In this document: positions 9,401 to 19,720 of the stretch, piece after piece | Numbering within the stretch: the stretch's first letter is position 1 | How the letters are laid out: every line of letters begins with the position of its first letter | Source: Gnetum montanum | Taxonomy: Eukaryota; Streptophyta; Gnetopsida; Gnetales; Gnetaceae | NCBI GenBank assembly: GCA_015680685.1 | Contig: MNCI01007634.1 | Coordinates: forward strand, 797,616-823,487 | DNA length: 25,872 nt | Reading direction: 5' to 3' | Translations under genes and position numbers: made by a program | The notes under the pieces: model-generated | What the model saw: the letters and a program-made list of their open reading frames with translations, nothing else | Database searches by the model: none | What the model was told of the DNA's origin: nothing

Positions 9401-10505
9401 ATTTTGGTCCCTTCGAATGTTCTTTGATTTATTTTTAACCAGATTTGAAAAATCATATATAGTAACAAAGTGTTCTAAATTTTATCAACAAATCGAGTTT
9501 CCCTGATCCAAGTCTAAGGTGCTGTAAGATCTTATAAAGATTTGGGAGTAATAAAATGCTGATTTGTAGCTTTCCAAACTGTTTTAAGGTATAAGCAATT
9601 GCAGGACAGTGCAAAAGGATATGATCACCATCTTTCCCAAGTACTCTTACAGAAATAGCATCTATGATTTATCATTGCTTTAACAAATTATCAAGAATTA
9701 AAGCATTAAGTATTTTCTTTTTAAGTTAATTTGAAAAAGATGAACATTAAAAAATAGATCCACTATTTTTTTTAAAGAATAATTTCTTTAAAGTATCATA
9801 AACCTTTGTAACTATGAATGTTTATTTTTCCCATAACGAAGAGTCGCAGTCTTTAGATTTAATGCAGTAATTTTTTCATCTATGTAAGTGCTTTTTCAAA
9901 TCCTGCCTATCCTTGAAAATTTTCAAATATTTAGTCTTTGTAGCTCTAATCCGGAGGACATCTTCCTTCGTAATTTTTCAAAGTAACCTGTTTGCGGGGT
10001 ATTAAGTGACCCTTAAGTTTTTCATATTTTTTATCTAAATTCTACCGAGTACCGGATTTAACTCTATACCATCACTGGCATACAATCGTTGTTTTGGTTC
10101 CAGACCCGCAGTTTTATTATTAATTAAGTATTTTTTACAATTTAAAAAATGAATAATAGTAAACATAAATTTAAATGTGGTATTCTGGCTTTGTTCACAT
10201 ATTGGTTTTGGCCATGTATCGGTCTTCTATCATTTTTCACCATGATTTTCCAGGGCCGTTTCTTATTCTTTATCATTGAATGCCATTTTTTTAAAAAATT
10301 ATGATTCCGTTTGTTGTTATGGAATAATCTTCTGTCTACTTTGCTCCCCTATTTCAGTACAATTTTCTACGGGGAATACAAGTGCACAGGACCAGGAGCA
10401 GAGACTTCCAACAGGGTTAAATGGTGTCATCAGTTATCTTACCAACAAGCAGCTCCCTTCTTGGACATTTCCTACATTGATGGACAAGCATGGTTGCCTC
10501 GTTAA
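6423..10505 (+). CDS. Pectinesterase (pectin methylesterase), five exons, intact
   Basis: Exons are 6423-6661, 6829-7000, 8246-8449, 8558-8808 and 10358-10505. Together they give 1014 nt, encoding 337 aa plus stop, and all introns are GT-AG. The enzyme removes methyl esters from homogalacturonan in the cell wall. Residues 1-24 form a signal peptide with a hydrophobic run, probably cut after AQA. The catalytic domain follows directly with no N-terminal inhibitor-like (PMEI) domain, as in short pectinesterases of about 320-360 aa. Family signatures are INPGVY (about 74-79), [12 protein letters not shown] (Gln150), GAQDTL (Gln172, Asp173), GTIDFIFG (Asp194) and LGRAWG (Arg255, Trp257), so the expected catalytic residues are all present. 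The C-terminal [12 protein letters not shown] is typical. NVT, NDT and NSS are possible glycosylation sites. One oddity is GHG after DFIF, where relatives usually have GN. The ATG is chosen because it starts the signal peptide. Introns 2 and 4 contain transposon remnants, yet every splice site and the frame are intact. Confidence 0.95.
7089..7172. repeat. 42-bp imperfect tandem duplication in pectinesterase intron 2
   Basis: GTAATAAAATTTCAGTTTA occurs at 7089 and again at 7131, each followed by a related GAGGAGAG.TAG segment. This is a two-copy tandem duplication just before the inverted-repeat element. Confidence 0.7.
7216..8050. mobile_element. Non-autonomous DNA transposon (terminal inverted repeats) in pectinesterase intron 2
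   Basis: The left end (GGGAAGGTTGAACAATAGGG at 7216, then AGGTGGGGATATTTGACACC) pairs with the reverse complement of the right end (GAGAAGGTTGAATAATAGGG from 8050 leftward, then GTGGGGTACTTATCACC). Similarity continues about 50 bp inward. GTTAC/GTAAC motifs recur near both ends (7271, 7290, 7343 and again around 7973), like subterminal transposase-binding repeats. The interior is AT-rich with no transposase frame, so this is a MITE-like element of about 835 bp. An internal TAGGGnGGTGGGG resembles hAT termini, but the inverted repeat extends 15 bp outside it and no clean target-site duplication was found. The superfamily is therefore left open. Confidence 0.75.
9355..9770 (-). pseudogene. LINE 3'-end fragment (zinc-binding reverse-transcriptase-associated domain) in intron 4, antisense
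   Basis: Read on the minus strand, this stretch translates in pieces to [41 protein letters not shown] and, further on, [16 protein letters not shown]. That order matches the zf-RVT domain at the C-terminus of plant non-LTR retrotransposon polyproteins: a DNL(xx)R segment, then C-x2-C, then D/H-x-LLxHC, then a W-x-IW...R-x-FEG stretch. Frameshifts and stops show it is dead. The upstream RT and endonuclease parts are absent, as expected for 5'-truncated LINE copies. A T-run at about 9164-9171 on the plus strand could be the old poly(A) tail. It is opposite in direction to the host gene. Confidence 0.7.
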
Positions 10506-11870
10506 AAAAACCTTCGAACAAATTCAAAATCAAGGAGATATTATGAAGTGTTCAGAAACAAAAATGACCATCCTTATAAAGGACCCTTAAATAAGATTTA
10601 ATCCCTGGTAAAATTATATTTTAATTAAGGGAGAAATCTATTTTGCTTGACCTTTTGAAGAAGCTCCAAGGAAGTTGTGTTGCTTTTTATTTTTGGTTTC
10701 TATAAATTCTTTTTATCCATACAGTACAGTGTTCCTATCTTGCCTTGCTAGAAAACACCTTTTTTTTTAAAGTAGAGTTCTTAGAATTTTGTCCATTATA
10801 CTAGATGGAGGTGATTGGGTCATTAGGAAACCTTTCATAACTTTAATTAAATAATTATATAGGACAACTAACAAGTTATACAAATTACATCATTATTCTA
10901 GGTTATTATTTTAGTCTTAGTTCTAGTCTCATGTCAATTTAAGCTCTTAGACTTGCCAACTTTATTTAAAATAAGTATAAGATAAGCTAGTCATTGAGAC
11001 TAAGTAGGAAATAATATAGTGGATTCTAATATGGGTATCATAGAGCTAGAAGCTTGGCATATATGGATTACACTCTGCACTAAAATGTTAGTAGCAAATC
11101 AGAGTAATAATTATGTACAACTAGAAAAATAATACCGAAAGAATGATAACCAAAACACGTAGCAAGTCAAACTTGCACTATACATAATCGAAAAATTAAT
11201 AAGGAAATAATATAACCACCACAAACAAAACTTCTACTCCTACCACTCCCAACATATAACATTAACATTTAATGCTAGCATCTTCTCTTAATTTTAAGTA
11301 TGAATCATCTTATTAATTGTTGGTATGTGTATTTAACATTATTTAATTAAGATTTTAACAATTCTTCATAATCATACCTACAAGACATTATTAATAGGTT
11401 TTTTTATATCCAAGTTGCTTTTGATTTCCACTTAATGAATTTTTGGAATCATGACCAAAGGGTTGCTCTTGGTTTTTGCTCTTCCTCTTTATTGAAATGT
11501 TACTCAAACCATAAGTCTTCTCTATTGCAATACAAAGAAGAACATCTTAAAATTCTAGGGTTTTCCATAAACCAATTGGCCTTTCCCTCTATACTAGTTC
11601 TATCAAATAACATTCAAAATCAAAACATGCAATTGCATAAACAATCAATATCTAGCTAGCATAAACCAAAAAATAATAACACAGTAATTCAAGTGGTGGG
11701 GGAGGGTAAGAATTAATTCCATACTCATTTCAACCATTGCATTTACCTCCAACAATTATTTAATCATTTTCTTAGCCAAAGTCATGCTCCAATTTAAACA
11801 TGATCAAAACCTAATTCTCACATGGATGGGGAAAAGGGATGGGAAAAAAGAAAAAATTTTCATATTATAG
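10506..11870. other. AT-rich DNA 3' of the pectinesterase gene
   Basis: The first few hundred bases hold the 3' UTR (AATAAG-type motif near 10590; exact end unknown). The rest is AT-rich with no recognisable coding frame, RNA gene or repeat boundary. Confidence 0.5.
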
Positions 11871-11872
11871 TG

Positions 11873-11963
11873 TATAAGCTGTATTGTCCTAATTTCACAA
11901 TGTTTTTGAGTGATTTTAGTTTCATTTAGAAGCTAATATAAGCTATATTGTCCTAATTTCACA
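11873..11963. repeat. Short direct repeat, period 64 bp
   Basis: TATAAGCTGTATTGTCCTAA at 11873 recurs as TATAAGCTATATTGTCCTAA at 11937, both followed by TTTCACA. No associated gene was found. The sequence from 11964 to 12800 is AT-rich and I see nothing else in it. Confidence 0.65.
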
Positions 11964-12803
11964 TAAATATATGATATAGATTTGGAGTTACAATATATGT
12001 AACTAGCATCAAGGACTTGGATATCATGTTATTTTATTATATCATTTAATTGTAAAATGAAACTTCATTTACGAAGCACGTAATCCAAAATTTGAATGAA
12101 CATATATTGTAATGAAAAATCAACCATTAACTCATATACATTGTCAAGAAGAATAAAATTAGGTGTCTTGGTTATATCAATATTACTAGAAGAAGATGTT
12201 ACAACTTTTTCTTATTAATTTGTAAATTTGCATTTTGAGAATCAACAGAAATTTCTACATTAGTAAAAGAAACAAAAATTTCAACATTGGTTTAAGAAGT
12301 TAAGGAAATATAGAATCCCCCATAAGGGAATATTAGAGAAATTAGATCCACTGGAGAAAACTTGAAGAGAGAAAAATCAAATTCACTAAAAGAAATTCCT
12401 AGGTATTGAATCTTGAGGGAGCCTTTCAAGGATCTAGAAGATGTATAGCTTATATGGTTAAGTACCAATATTTAAAAATATGAGAAAAAGAAACTCCTTA
12501 ATCAAGCTCCTACAAATTTTAAAATTAGAAGCTTGAACAACAAAAGATAAAATGCTTATATCTCTTACAATATTAGGATTTAGCCTTTCATATATATCCT
12601 CTAAACATTTTCTATAACATCAAATCAAGAAATACATTAAAAAATAATAGAAAATATGAGTTGAAGGCTACTCTTCGTGACTATATGAAGATGCACCAAA
12701 TCTAGTTATGTAGATTCATCAATCTATATCTCTATTACCAAAAATGATCTTGGGCTGAAATTTTAGCTAAAAGTACTCAAATGCTTGGCTTTCACACCCA
12801 ATA

Positions 12804-13065
12804 GGAATCATTCAAAAAGTCTAAGAAATGATAGAGTTACCTATAAATTACAAAGAGTCACTTTTTCTATCTCAGTTTTGGACAAAAACAAAAAGTAGAG
12901 ATTTCAGAACTAATATTTCACTCAATACAAATAATCTTTGAATGATTTTTTTTAAAATAATAACATAGATTTCATCTTTCAAATGGAATAAGAATCACTC
13001 AAAAATAGGTAGTAATGAAAGAGTTCTAATAGATTTATCAGTCACCACTTTTCAAGATTTTGACA
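12804..13065. repeat. Diverged tandem duplication, period about 183 bp
   Basis: The segment starting GGAATCATTCAAAAAGTC near 12804 recurs near 12987 as AGAATCACTCAAAAATAG. Both are followed by ..ATGA.AGAGTT and AGTCAC and end in TTTTGACA-like sequence. It is non-coding and of unknown origin. Confidence 0.5.
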
Positions 13066-13249
13066 AGTTGCGAAAACAACTTAAACTTGCAAATGAAAGG
13101 ATTGATACTATGAATGATAAGAAAATTGAAACATAAAAAACTTTAAATGAGAATGAAAAAAAAATTGAAATAAAAACTAAAATTGGAAAAGCAATGAAAC
13201 ACTCAAAACTAAGAATAATCCTTAATAAAGAAAAATTCTCATCAAATGA

Positions 13250-13300
13250 AGCTCCCACCAGCCTTTTTATATAGGAGTTAGAGGCATTATTGGTGGGAGA
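13250..13300 (-). promoter_or_regulatory. Minus-strand TATA-like box inside a 9-bp inverted repeat
   Basis: CTCCCACCA (13250-13258) and TGGTGGGAG (13292-13300) form a perfect inverted repeat. On the minus strand the loop contains CCTATATAAAAAGG. This resembles a core promoter, possibly of an inverted old LTR, but the 68-codon hydrophobic frame downstream on that strand (13258-13052) has no recognisable identity and was not called as a gene. Confidence 0.3.
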
Positions 13301-13667
13301 GAGGACAACTAATTTAGGAAATTTTTAATTGAAGGATGAGGCATAAAGAAACCATTCAAGGTGCTAAGTTAAGATGGGTGGTTGGCTCTCATCCATTTAT
13401 CACACCTACCATAATTTTTAATTTGGAGAATTATTCCATGTGCCTCCTCGCATGGGTGTCTCTCAATCTACCACACCTATTTCTATTGAAATGTTCTTTA
13501 CATATCTACAAGGACACCTCCACGAACTAAATGTTGAGCTACTTAGTGTGCAATTGCAAATGGTCTTCGAATTAATGTAATCCTCAATAAATCAATGATT
13601 ATGAAATAAAGGAACATGAATCCTCTAATCAAATATGGACTTAGCCTAGCACACACCAACCAAAAAT

Positions 13668-14200
13668 AGCAAAGAATGATAAAATATGAAGTTTTTAATG
13701 CTAAAAATGACTAAGTGTAAAATCACTATAAAAAAGACAAAGTATGAATTATCAAAAAATAAACTATGTGTAAAAGATAGATAAAGAGCATAAAATATTA
13801 AAATAGTATAGCTATAATCATGAGAGGAAGTCTCTTGGTTCTCTTCCCAAATGATAGAGTTGTTATGTTGAAAAAACAACTAAGTATAAAAATGCTAAAA
13901 ATTTGGCTATGTAATAAAATGTGAGAGATGGAATAAAAACTAAGTATAAAACTTATATAAAAGAACATAAAATGTTAAAATATTAATATTATTATGTAGA
14001 AAGTAGGATGTCAAATCTCTTCCAAAAATGGAATTTTTTTTGTTGAAAAACAACTAAGTGTAAAATGTTGGAAATTTTGACCAAGCATAGAATGCGATGT
14101 AAGAGAGAGAAAAAATTCTAAGCATAGAATGCATGTAAATGAATGTAAAATAATAAAAGTGAGATGATTTAATATGGAAAAAGGTCCCAAATCCTTTCCT
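13668..14200. repeat. Tandem repeat, about 175-bp unit, three diverged copies
   Basis: Unit boundaries recur at about 13668, 13844, 14020 and 14195 (TTCCnAAA...). Each unit holds TGTTGAAAAA(A)CAACTAAGTnTAAAA-like and CATAAAAT.TTAAAAT-like segments. The period is 175-176 bp between the last three boundaries. The first copy is the most diverged. AT-rich and non-coding. Confidence 0.65.
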
Positions 14201-14829
14201 AAACAATAAAATGCTTTATTGATGAGTGGCAAAGTGTTCACCTCCTATGAAGGGCCAAACTATAAATGATGAGAGAAAAACATAAGTATGATATATATGA
14301 TAAAAGAAGCTTAAATCTTGAGAAAAATATAGATTTGAAGGATGGAAGTGAACCTATAAAGGGTTAGGTAATAAATGGAAAAGCTGTAGGTACAATCTAG
14401 AGTTAATTCCTGGCCAAAACAAGGCTATTTCAGCCAAGGTTCCCATTACTAACATTGGAGTTGAAAAATTCTAACTTTGGAAAGTGGTGCAGAAGCTTGA
14501 AAATTCTATCTTTGGAAGTCACACATAAGGTTCTAAAGGTGACTAAGGAGCATGTAAATGTTGTGTTGATGGTAGGCACTCATGCTCTTGATCTCTTAAC
14601 ATTTAACATGTACTCTTAAGTCTCAAAAGATCTGACCTAAAACTTGTGTTTTGAGCTTGTATTTATGGGTCCAAAGTTGCCAAATTTAACTTAGGGTTGC
14701 TAAAATGAATTTGGAGTTAAGTGTAACTTGTTACTAAGTTTGAAAATAGTAAGTTTGATATTTGGTTCTAGTAAATGTGGAAACTCATCGATGTTAATGC
14801 TACATTAGTGTAGCATCAGCATTAGCTCC
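14201..14829. other. AT-rich sequence between tandem repeats
   Basis: No convincing gene or repeat. It may be the 5' part of the long terminal repeat of the downstream gypsy element, but no left LTR end could be set. Confidence 0.35.
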
Positions 14830-15350
14830 AAGAGTTAGAAAAATTTTGACCATTTTTAGGATTTTTCTAAAGTCACTAGAATTAATGTCAAAAAGTTGGG
14901 ATATGACCTTGAACGGTCCTTGGAGGCTTCTAAAGGCCAAAAATATGTCTTGTAAGGCTATTTTGAGGGAATTTTGTGCTACAATATCAAAAGAGACCCA
15001 ATTTGACATTCCGTTACCTCTAATACTTAGAAAAATTTCAACCTTGGGGTCTGGGGTTAACAACCAAATTTGTCCAATTCAAGCTCTATGATTCTAAGGG
15101 AGCTTAGGTTGTACCATTGGTGATCATGCATGATGCAAAATCTATGATGACTGCAACACTTAGAAAAATTTTGGCCCATGCCAACTCCAACACCTAGAAA
15201 AATTTCAGCTTTAGAGTTTTTTAGGGATCATGGAAAATAGAGTTCATAAGTTGGATTATGAACCTAGATAGTTCTCCATGGCTCCTAGGAGTTAAGAATG
15301 TTTATTGTAATGATGTATTTAGGGGATTTGATGCTTGAATCCTCATGAAA
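14830..15350. repeat. Diverged duplication, period about 350 bp, with a recurring TAGAAAAATTT motif
   Basis: A block near 14885 (AAGTTGGGATATGACC, then GGTCCTTGGAGGCTTCTAA) is echoed near 15250 (AAGTTGGATTATGAACC, then GTTCTCCATGGCTCCTAG). TTAGAAAAATTT-type motifs occur at about 14837, 15029, 15161 and 15193. This could be internal repetition in a long LTR or in older flanking DNA. Confidence 0.5.
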
Positions 15351-15399
15351 TGATGTTGAAACCACTCTTACTTTCAATGTGAAGTGAACAAAAAAAGTG

Positions 15400-16599
15400 G
15401 GTATAACATGGCCCCCTTTTGATGGATGTTGCTAAGGTATTAAAGAAAGGTTCATCAAGAAGAAATTAGATATTAAATTAATGTACCTAAAAAAGAAAAA
15501 AATAAAAACAACAAAGTAGGATTTGGAAGAATATTAGGATATTGTCAATAGACCAATCATGAGGATAGTGTTCTACGACAAAAAGGGGCATGGCTAAATC
15601 CTATACTCAAGATGGCTAAAATGATGCCATTTATGATTTTTAGATCCCATTTCACTCATGTCCTCAACACACCTTGATGAGCATCAAAGTGTTGTGTTGA
15701 TGGCCCCGTCAACGGGCCCCTATTGGCATAGCCTTATTGATAGGCCCCCATTAATTGGGTCGTGTTTACGTGGTGTTGCCCTATCGACGGGGCCTTGTCA
15801 ATGTAGTCCTAGAGCAAAAACTATAAATACGAGCTCCCAGCTATGTTTATGGGAATAAGAAGTCATAGTAGTAGCAGTGCTCTTGCAATTTGTCTATTTG
15901 AAAGTTAGAATATTTTTCTTGAGTGCTTGTAGTAGGAGTCATTAAATGCACAAATCCTTATTCGAGCATTGTTGTACTTGAGCACAAAAATATGTATGGC
16001 AATATAGACAAGATTCTTAATAAACCTTGCAGCATTTTGGATAGTTTAGATATTTCATTCATGCATTTAATGCTTTCATTAATTTATTTAATGTTTTTCA
16101 ATAATTAAGTAATTAAGTGAGATAAGCTAGATAGATTAAATACATAAGTACGACTACTTTGAGCATAACACATATTTTCTTGGTAATCCTAGTAGCATTA
16201 TTACTTGGTGTGCCCAATAGTGTAGCACTTGGTAACCTAGTAGTGGATACATGGGTTTAAGACGTGTATGGAAAGTGGGACCGGATGCTTATGTTAGGAC
16301 TAGTTAAAGGCTAGTTAAGTAGTTAAATTAAATTAGTCATTAAACCACTTCATCTCTCTATTTAAGTACCAAAGAACATAAAACATAAAATGAAAAATCA
16401 TATGCCTCGATTACACTTAACCATACCTTTGTACATCACAAGTGTAATTGGGAAGGCAATGAATGGCCTTAGGGTAAGGTTCATTGCTTAGAAGACTTGT
16501 GCACTAGAAACTATAGAGTTTGTGGATTTGACTAGATTGCATGTGAGTGCTTTGTGATTTGTATGGTTGGGCATAAGGGTACCTCTTCATTACTCATCA
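15400..16599 (+). mobile_element. Probable 5' LTR (right part) of gypsy element C
   Basis: The right end is set by TCATCA at 16594-16599, immediately followed by a primer-binding-site-like sequence. A promoter with inverted GGCCCCGTC motifs and TATAAATA lies about 775 bp upstream. The left end is not resolved; the start given here is arbitrary, because no matching 3' LTR was found in the window for comparison. Confidence 0.5.
15697..15829 (+). promoter_or_regulatory. LTR promoter of element C
   Basis: GGCCCCGTCAACGGGCCC (around 15702-15719) is a near-perfect palindrome. The same core recurs inverted as ATCGACGGGGCC at about 15783-15794. TATAAATA follows at 15822-15829. The stretch GGGGCCTTGTCAATGTA before this TATA resembles GAGGCCTCGTTGATGTA before the TATA of copy B. 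Confidence 0.5.
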
Positions 16600-16618
16600 T
16601 CGGAGCCATTTTCGGGGA
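16600..16618 (+). other. Primer-binding-site-like sequence of element C
   Basis: TCGGAGCCATTTTCGGGGA directly follows the LTR end. It looks like a mutated copy of the tRNA-Asp-type primer site (TGGCGCCGTTGCCGGGGA) typical of Athila/Tat elements, as recalled. Fourteen of the 18 aligned positions agree, counted by eye, so this is probable rather than certain. Confidence 0.5.
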
Positions 16619-16887
16619 CTTTGTTTATTGAAACATGTGCTATCTAGGCTTAGTGGATATCATTAATATCATTAGATGAACCCCAAGGTCGATATCATTT
16701 CCAAATAATATAACTACAAAAGCACACTAATACTTTATTTGTTTGAAAAATGTCATCTTCTCATAGGTGAAATGATACAAAACTACAAGTTCCACAAGAG
16801 TGAAAAGTGATATATACTCATCTAGATGAGTATGTGCTTGATTTCACCTTCATCCTACATCATGATGAGCAACTATGATGGAATGAT

Positions 16888-18540
16888 ATGGAAGGAAACA
16901 TTGTATTACCCCCCGATCGATCTGTGCTCAGAATGCTACTTCAAAATCTAAAGAAGTTAGGCATCTTAGATCTTCAAGAGGAATACGTTGTGAATGGTTA
17001 TGATACTCGGGACTACCATGCCACTAAAACATAATGTAGGTGAGATTGACATCAGGAGAGGCATCATGAGGATGCAAAGGGGAAACAGTTCACTAATCCC
17101 TTGTTCCTACTGAACCAAGACAACAACAAGGATCCTGCCTTTGAGGGCTCTTAGCATGGAGATTCTCTATCATTTGTTACTGGTGATGAGGCTGTGACCT
17201 TGAATCTGTAGTCTATAATCCACAATTTAGGTTCAGGGAAAGATGGCAGTCAAGGCAAGGGATCAAATAAGCATCAAAATGATAGGAAACTTGATGAACG
17301 TGGCTGTGATAACCAAGGTGAAATTGGTAGATTTCATGGTGGAGGTAGTCATCCTCCCTCTTCCCCCTCTTCATCTGCATCTACTTCTTCTTCCTCTTTT
17401 GATTTTAAAGATGTTGCAAAAGGAACAACTGTGATGGAGATGAGCAGAGAGGTAATAATATTAATCACCATGCCCACAATAATCAAGGGGTAACAGAGGA
17501 GATCATCGGTGATAATGAAATAATGATGATGATGAGCCTTTGTTGATGACTTGAAGCATGCTTAACATTGTAGAGGTAGTCAAGATTCCAAATAGGCATA
17601 TGAAAGACAGTTGAATCAAGTGCTTAGACATGAACAATATCCCAAGATTTGAGGGGGATACAACTCTAATTTACATACACATTTACAAGCTTTTCATGAT
17701 GCTTGTGCCTTACAAAACATTGAAAATGATTGGAAGAAACTCAAGCTATTCCCCAAGACACTCATTAAGGAGGTAGAAGGTTGGTACTAGTCCTTAGAGC
17801 TAAAATCCATTTCTAGATGGAGTACCATGCTGGAACTATTTATGACAAATATCAGACGTACTCCAAAGTGTCTAACCTGAGAAGGCAAATCCAAGACTGG
17901 AAATAGGGAACACATGAACCCTTGGATGCCACCATGGATAGATACTACTCTCTCTTACATTGATGCCTTGGCCATGGTTATTCTTAGAGAGAAAAACTTT
18001 GCCACATCATAGATGGGCTCAGAGCAAAAACCAAGAGAACTATTGGGGTTTATGCCCAAGGGAGCTTATTCAAACTAAGAGCTTATTAGATAAAAAGGTT
18101 GATAGAACATGTTACAAAAGAAGAAGGTGAGTTGCGAAAAAGGAAAAGTGCAAAAGAATATAATAGGAACCCTTCCATCAAGAAAAGAGAGGTCCAATTT
18201 TGTGATGAGGAGGAGTCACCACTTGACGAAGTGGTGAATAGGAAAACCTTACTCTTCTAAAAATCTATTTCTAATATTTTGACAAAGGCTGATAAGTTAT
18301 GGAACTCTTTGGATGAAAAATTCCAAACCACTATGAAGATTGCCAAAGAATCCAAAGAGCAAAATAGTGATCGTAATTGTAGGAGGTAGAGAGAAGCTAA
18401 ACTTGCCTATAAGAGAGGTAAGGGCAAAGCTACTATAGTAGAAGAAGTTGTGGAAATAGAATCTGATGATGGTGACATTGGTTGTGACATTTGTTAGTAT
18501 GAACATCCTAAGGGATGTTGCCCTGTGATGTCACACTTAC
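16888..18540 (+). pseudogene. gag remnant of element C
   Basis: An N-terminal frame runs from ATG 16888 to about 17430 with several stops. It ends in a Ser-rich tract (SHPPSSPSSSASTSSSS). From about 17665 the capsid-like core is visible (HLQAFHDACALQNIENDW, KKLKLFPKTL, then SISRWSTMLELF), matching the gypsy gag pattern of a short H..F segment, LKLFP, and W..L...F. A later frame (17880-18540) has LCHIIDGLRAKTKRTIG and KAT..EEVVEIESDDGD, then CDIC*YEHPKGCC, a damaged CCHC zinc knuckle that normally binds the RNA genome. Frames switch at least twice. Clearly a pseudogene. Confidence 0.7.
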
Positions 18541-19320
18541 AAGAGTCTAAGGTGTACATGTTGAATCCTTGACTAGCATAGAGTCAAGCACTCAAATGAT
18601 TGCCTTATCTACAAGGTAATCCAAGGTAGTTTCACCACCAACAACAAGCTTACTATGCAAGTGGAGCTCCACCATAACCATATGAATAATATCAATAGTG
18701 GCACCAACCACCATTGTGGGGAATGTCATCGCCAAGATAGTAGTACCCTTATAAGTAACCAGATTCATACAGGTACTATGTTCAACAACCTATCTCTTCA
18801 AGAATTTCTACAAGCCACACCTCATTTCAGCATCATTATTACCCTCTAGAGTATCATTGAACTCATTCACCATCTACTCAAGGGAAACACCCATACCCAT
18901 ACGATCCTCTACATCTGTATACACACATCCCTTCACCCTCAACCCAGTTACCTCCTATTCCATCCATGTAGGGTGAAATTCCTCCATAGCTACAACAATG
19001 AAATGCTACAAGGGCTATACATTCACAATTGGCTTTCTAGTTGAGTGGTTCAAAAAATAGATCTAGGAAATAACCCTTTTTTTGACCCAACAGTCCTCCC
19101 AAACGCTCACAACCTAATGCGGCTAGTCGCTATGTATCTCTAACACCTTCATCATCTACATCAAATACATTCAAGTTTCCTTCAAACCAAATGCCACCTC
19201 AAATCCGTACTATGATGTTAACTCATGTTGTTTCCAATTGGATCAAGGCTGGCAATCTTCCCATGAAAAGATCTAATCCAAAAGTCCTTTCATTTACTTA
19301 CAGATAGTTGGACATGAGCC
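18541..19320 (+). other. Pro/Gln/Tyr-rich linker between gag and protease of element C
   Basis: One frame reads as short P-, Q-, S- and Y-rich pieces (YYASGAPP, WHQPPLWGMSSPR, TQGKHPYPYDPLHLY) separated mostly by TAG. A low-complexity linker at this place is common in Athila/Tat gag-pol. No catalytic motif is visible. Confidence 0.45.
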
Positions 19321-19330
19321 ATGAAAGGCC

Positions 19331-19720
19331 CTTCTTGATTTTTGTTTTGGAGTCAATCTCATCTTTCATGACATGTACAAAGCTTGGAACCTACCATCTC
19401 TCAAGAAGAGAAACATTCATTTAGAATTGGTAAAATAGTCAATCATTATTCCTTTGGGACTAGTGGAGGACATTGTGACCATAGTTTGTGGATGGTCCTA
19501 TCTTGCTAATCTTCTAGTGATAAAGGTAGAACATTGCAAAGGAAACTTCTCCATCATTATGGAAAGGGTATGGTTAAGCACAACTGATGCATGAGTGGGC
19601 ATAAGGGGCCTTTCCATGTAAATATCCAAGGAAAATGAATTTGGGCATTTAAAGAAGAAGCATGTTTCATGCATCGTGTATAGTGATAATGGGTGCAATT
19701 GCATGCAGAAAATTTGATCC
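19331..19720 (+). pseudogene. Aspartic protease remnant of element C
   Basis: The frame from 19331 reads LLDFCFGVNLI, placed where retroelement proteases have their D-S/T-G active site. The expected small residues are replaced, so the active site looks destroyed. About 115 nt later IPLGLVEDIVTIVCGWSY matches the conserved P.G.V.D segment of gypsy proteases. It is followed by MERVWLSTTDA*VGIRGLSM, which resembles the LGRPWL.T..A......G.M end. It is in the same frame as the RT downstream, as in a gag-pol polyprotein. Confidence 0.6.

Noticed and set aside
10276-10590. 104-codon frame overlapping pectinesterase exon 5
   Set aside because: It is in a different frame from the exon; the exon's own frame completes the conserved [13 protein letters not shown]-terminus.
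13052-13258. Hydrophobic minus-strand frame after the palindrome-framed TATA
   Set aside because: Its Phe/Ile/Ser-rich composition follows from the AT-rich DNA on the opposite strand; no family recognised.
14200-16599. Calling 22892-24949 the 3' LTR partner of the element C 5' LTR
   Set aside because: Apart from the short block before TATAAATA, I could not align the two regions by eye, so an LTR pair is not supported.
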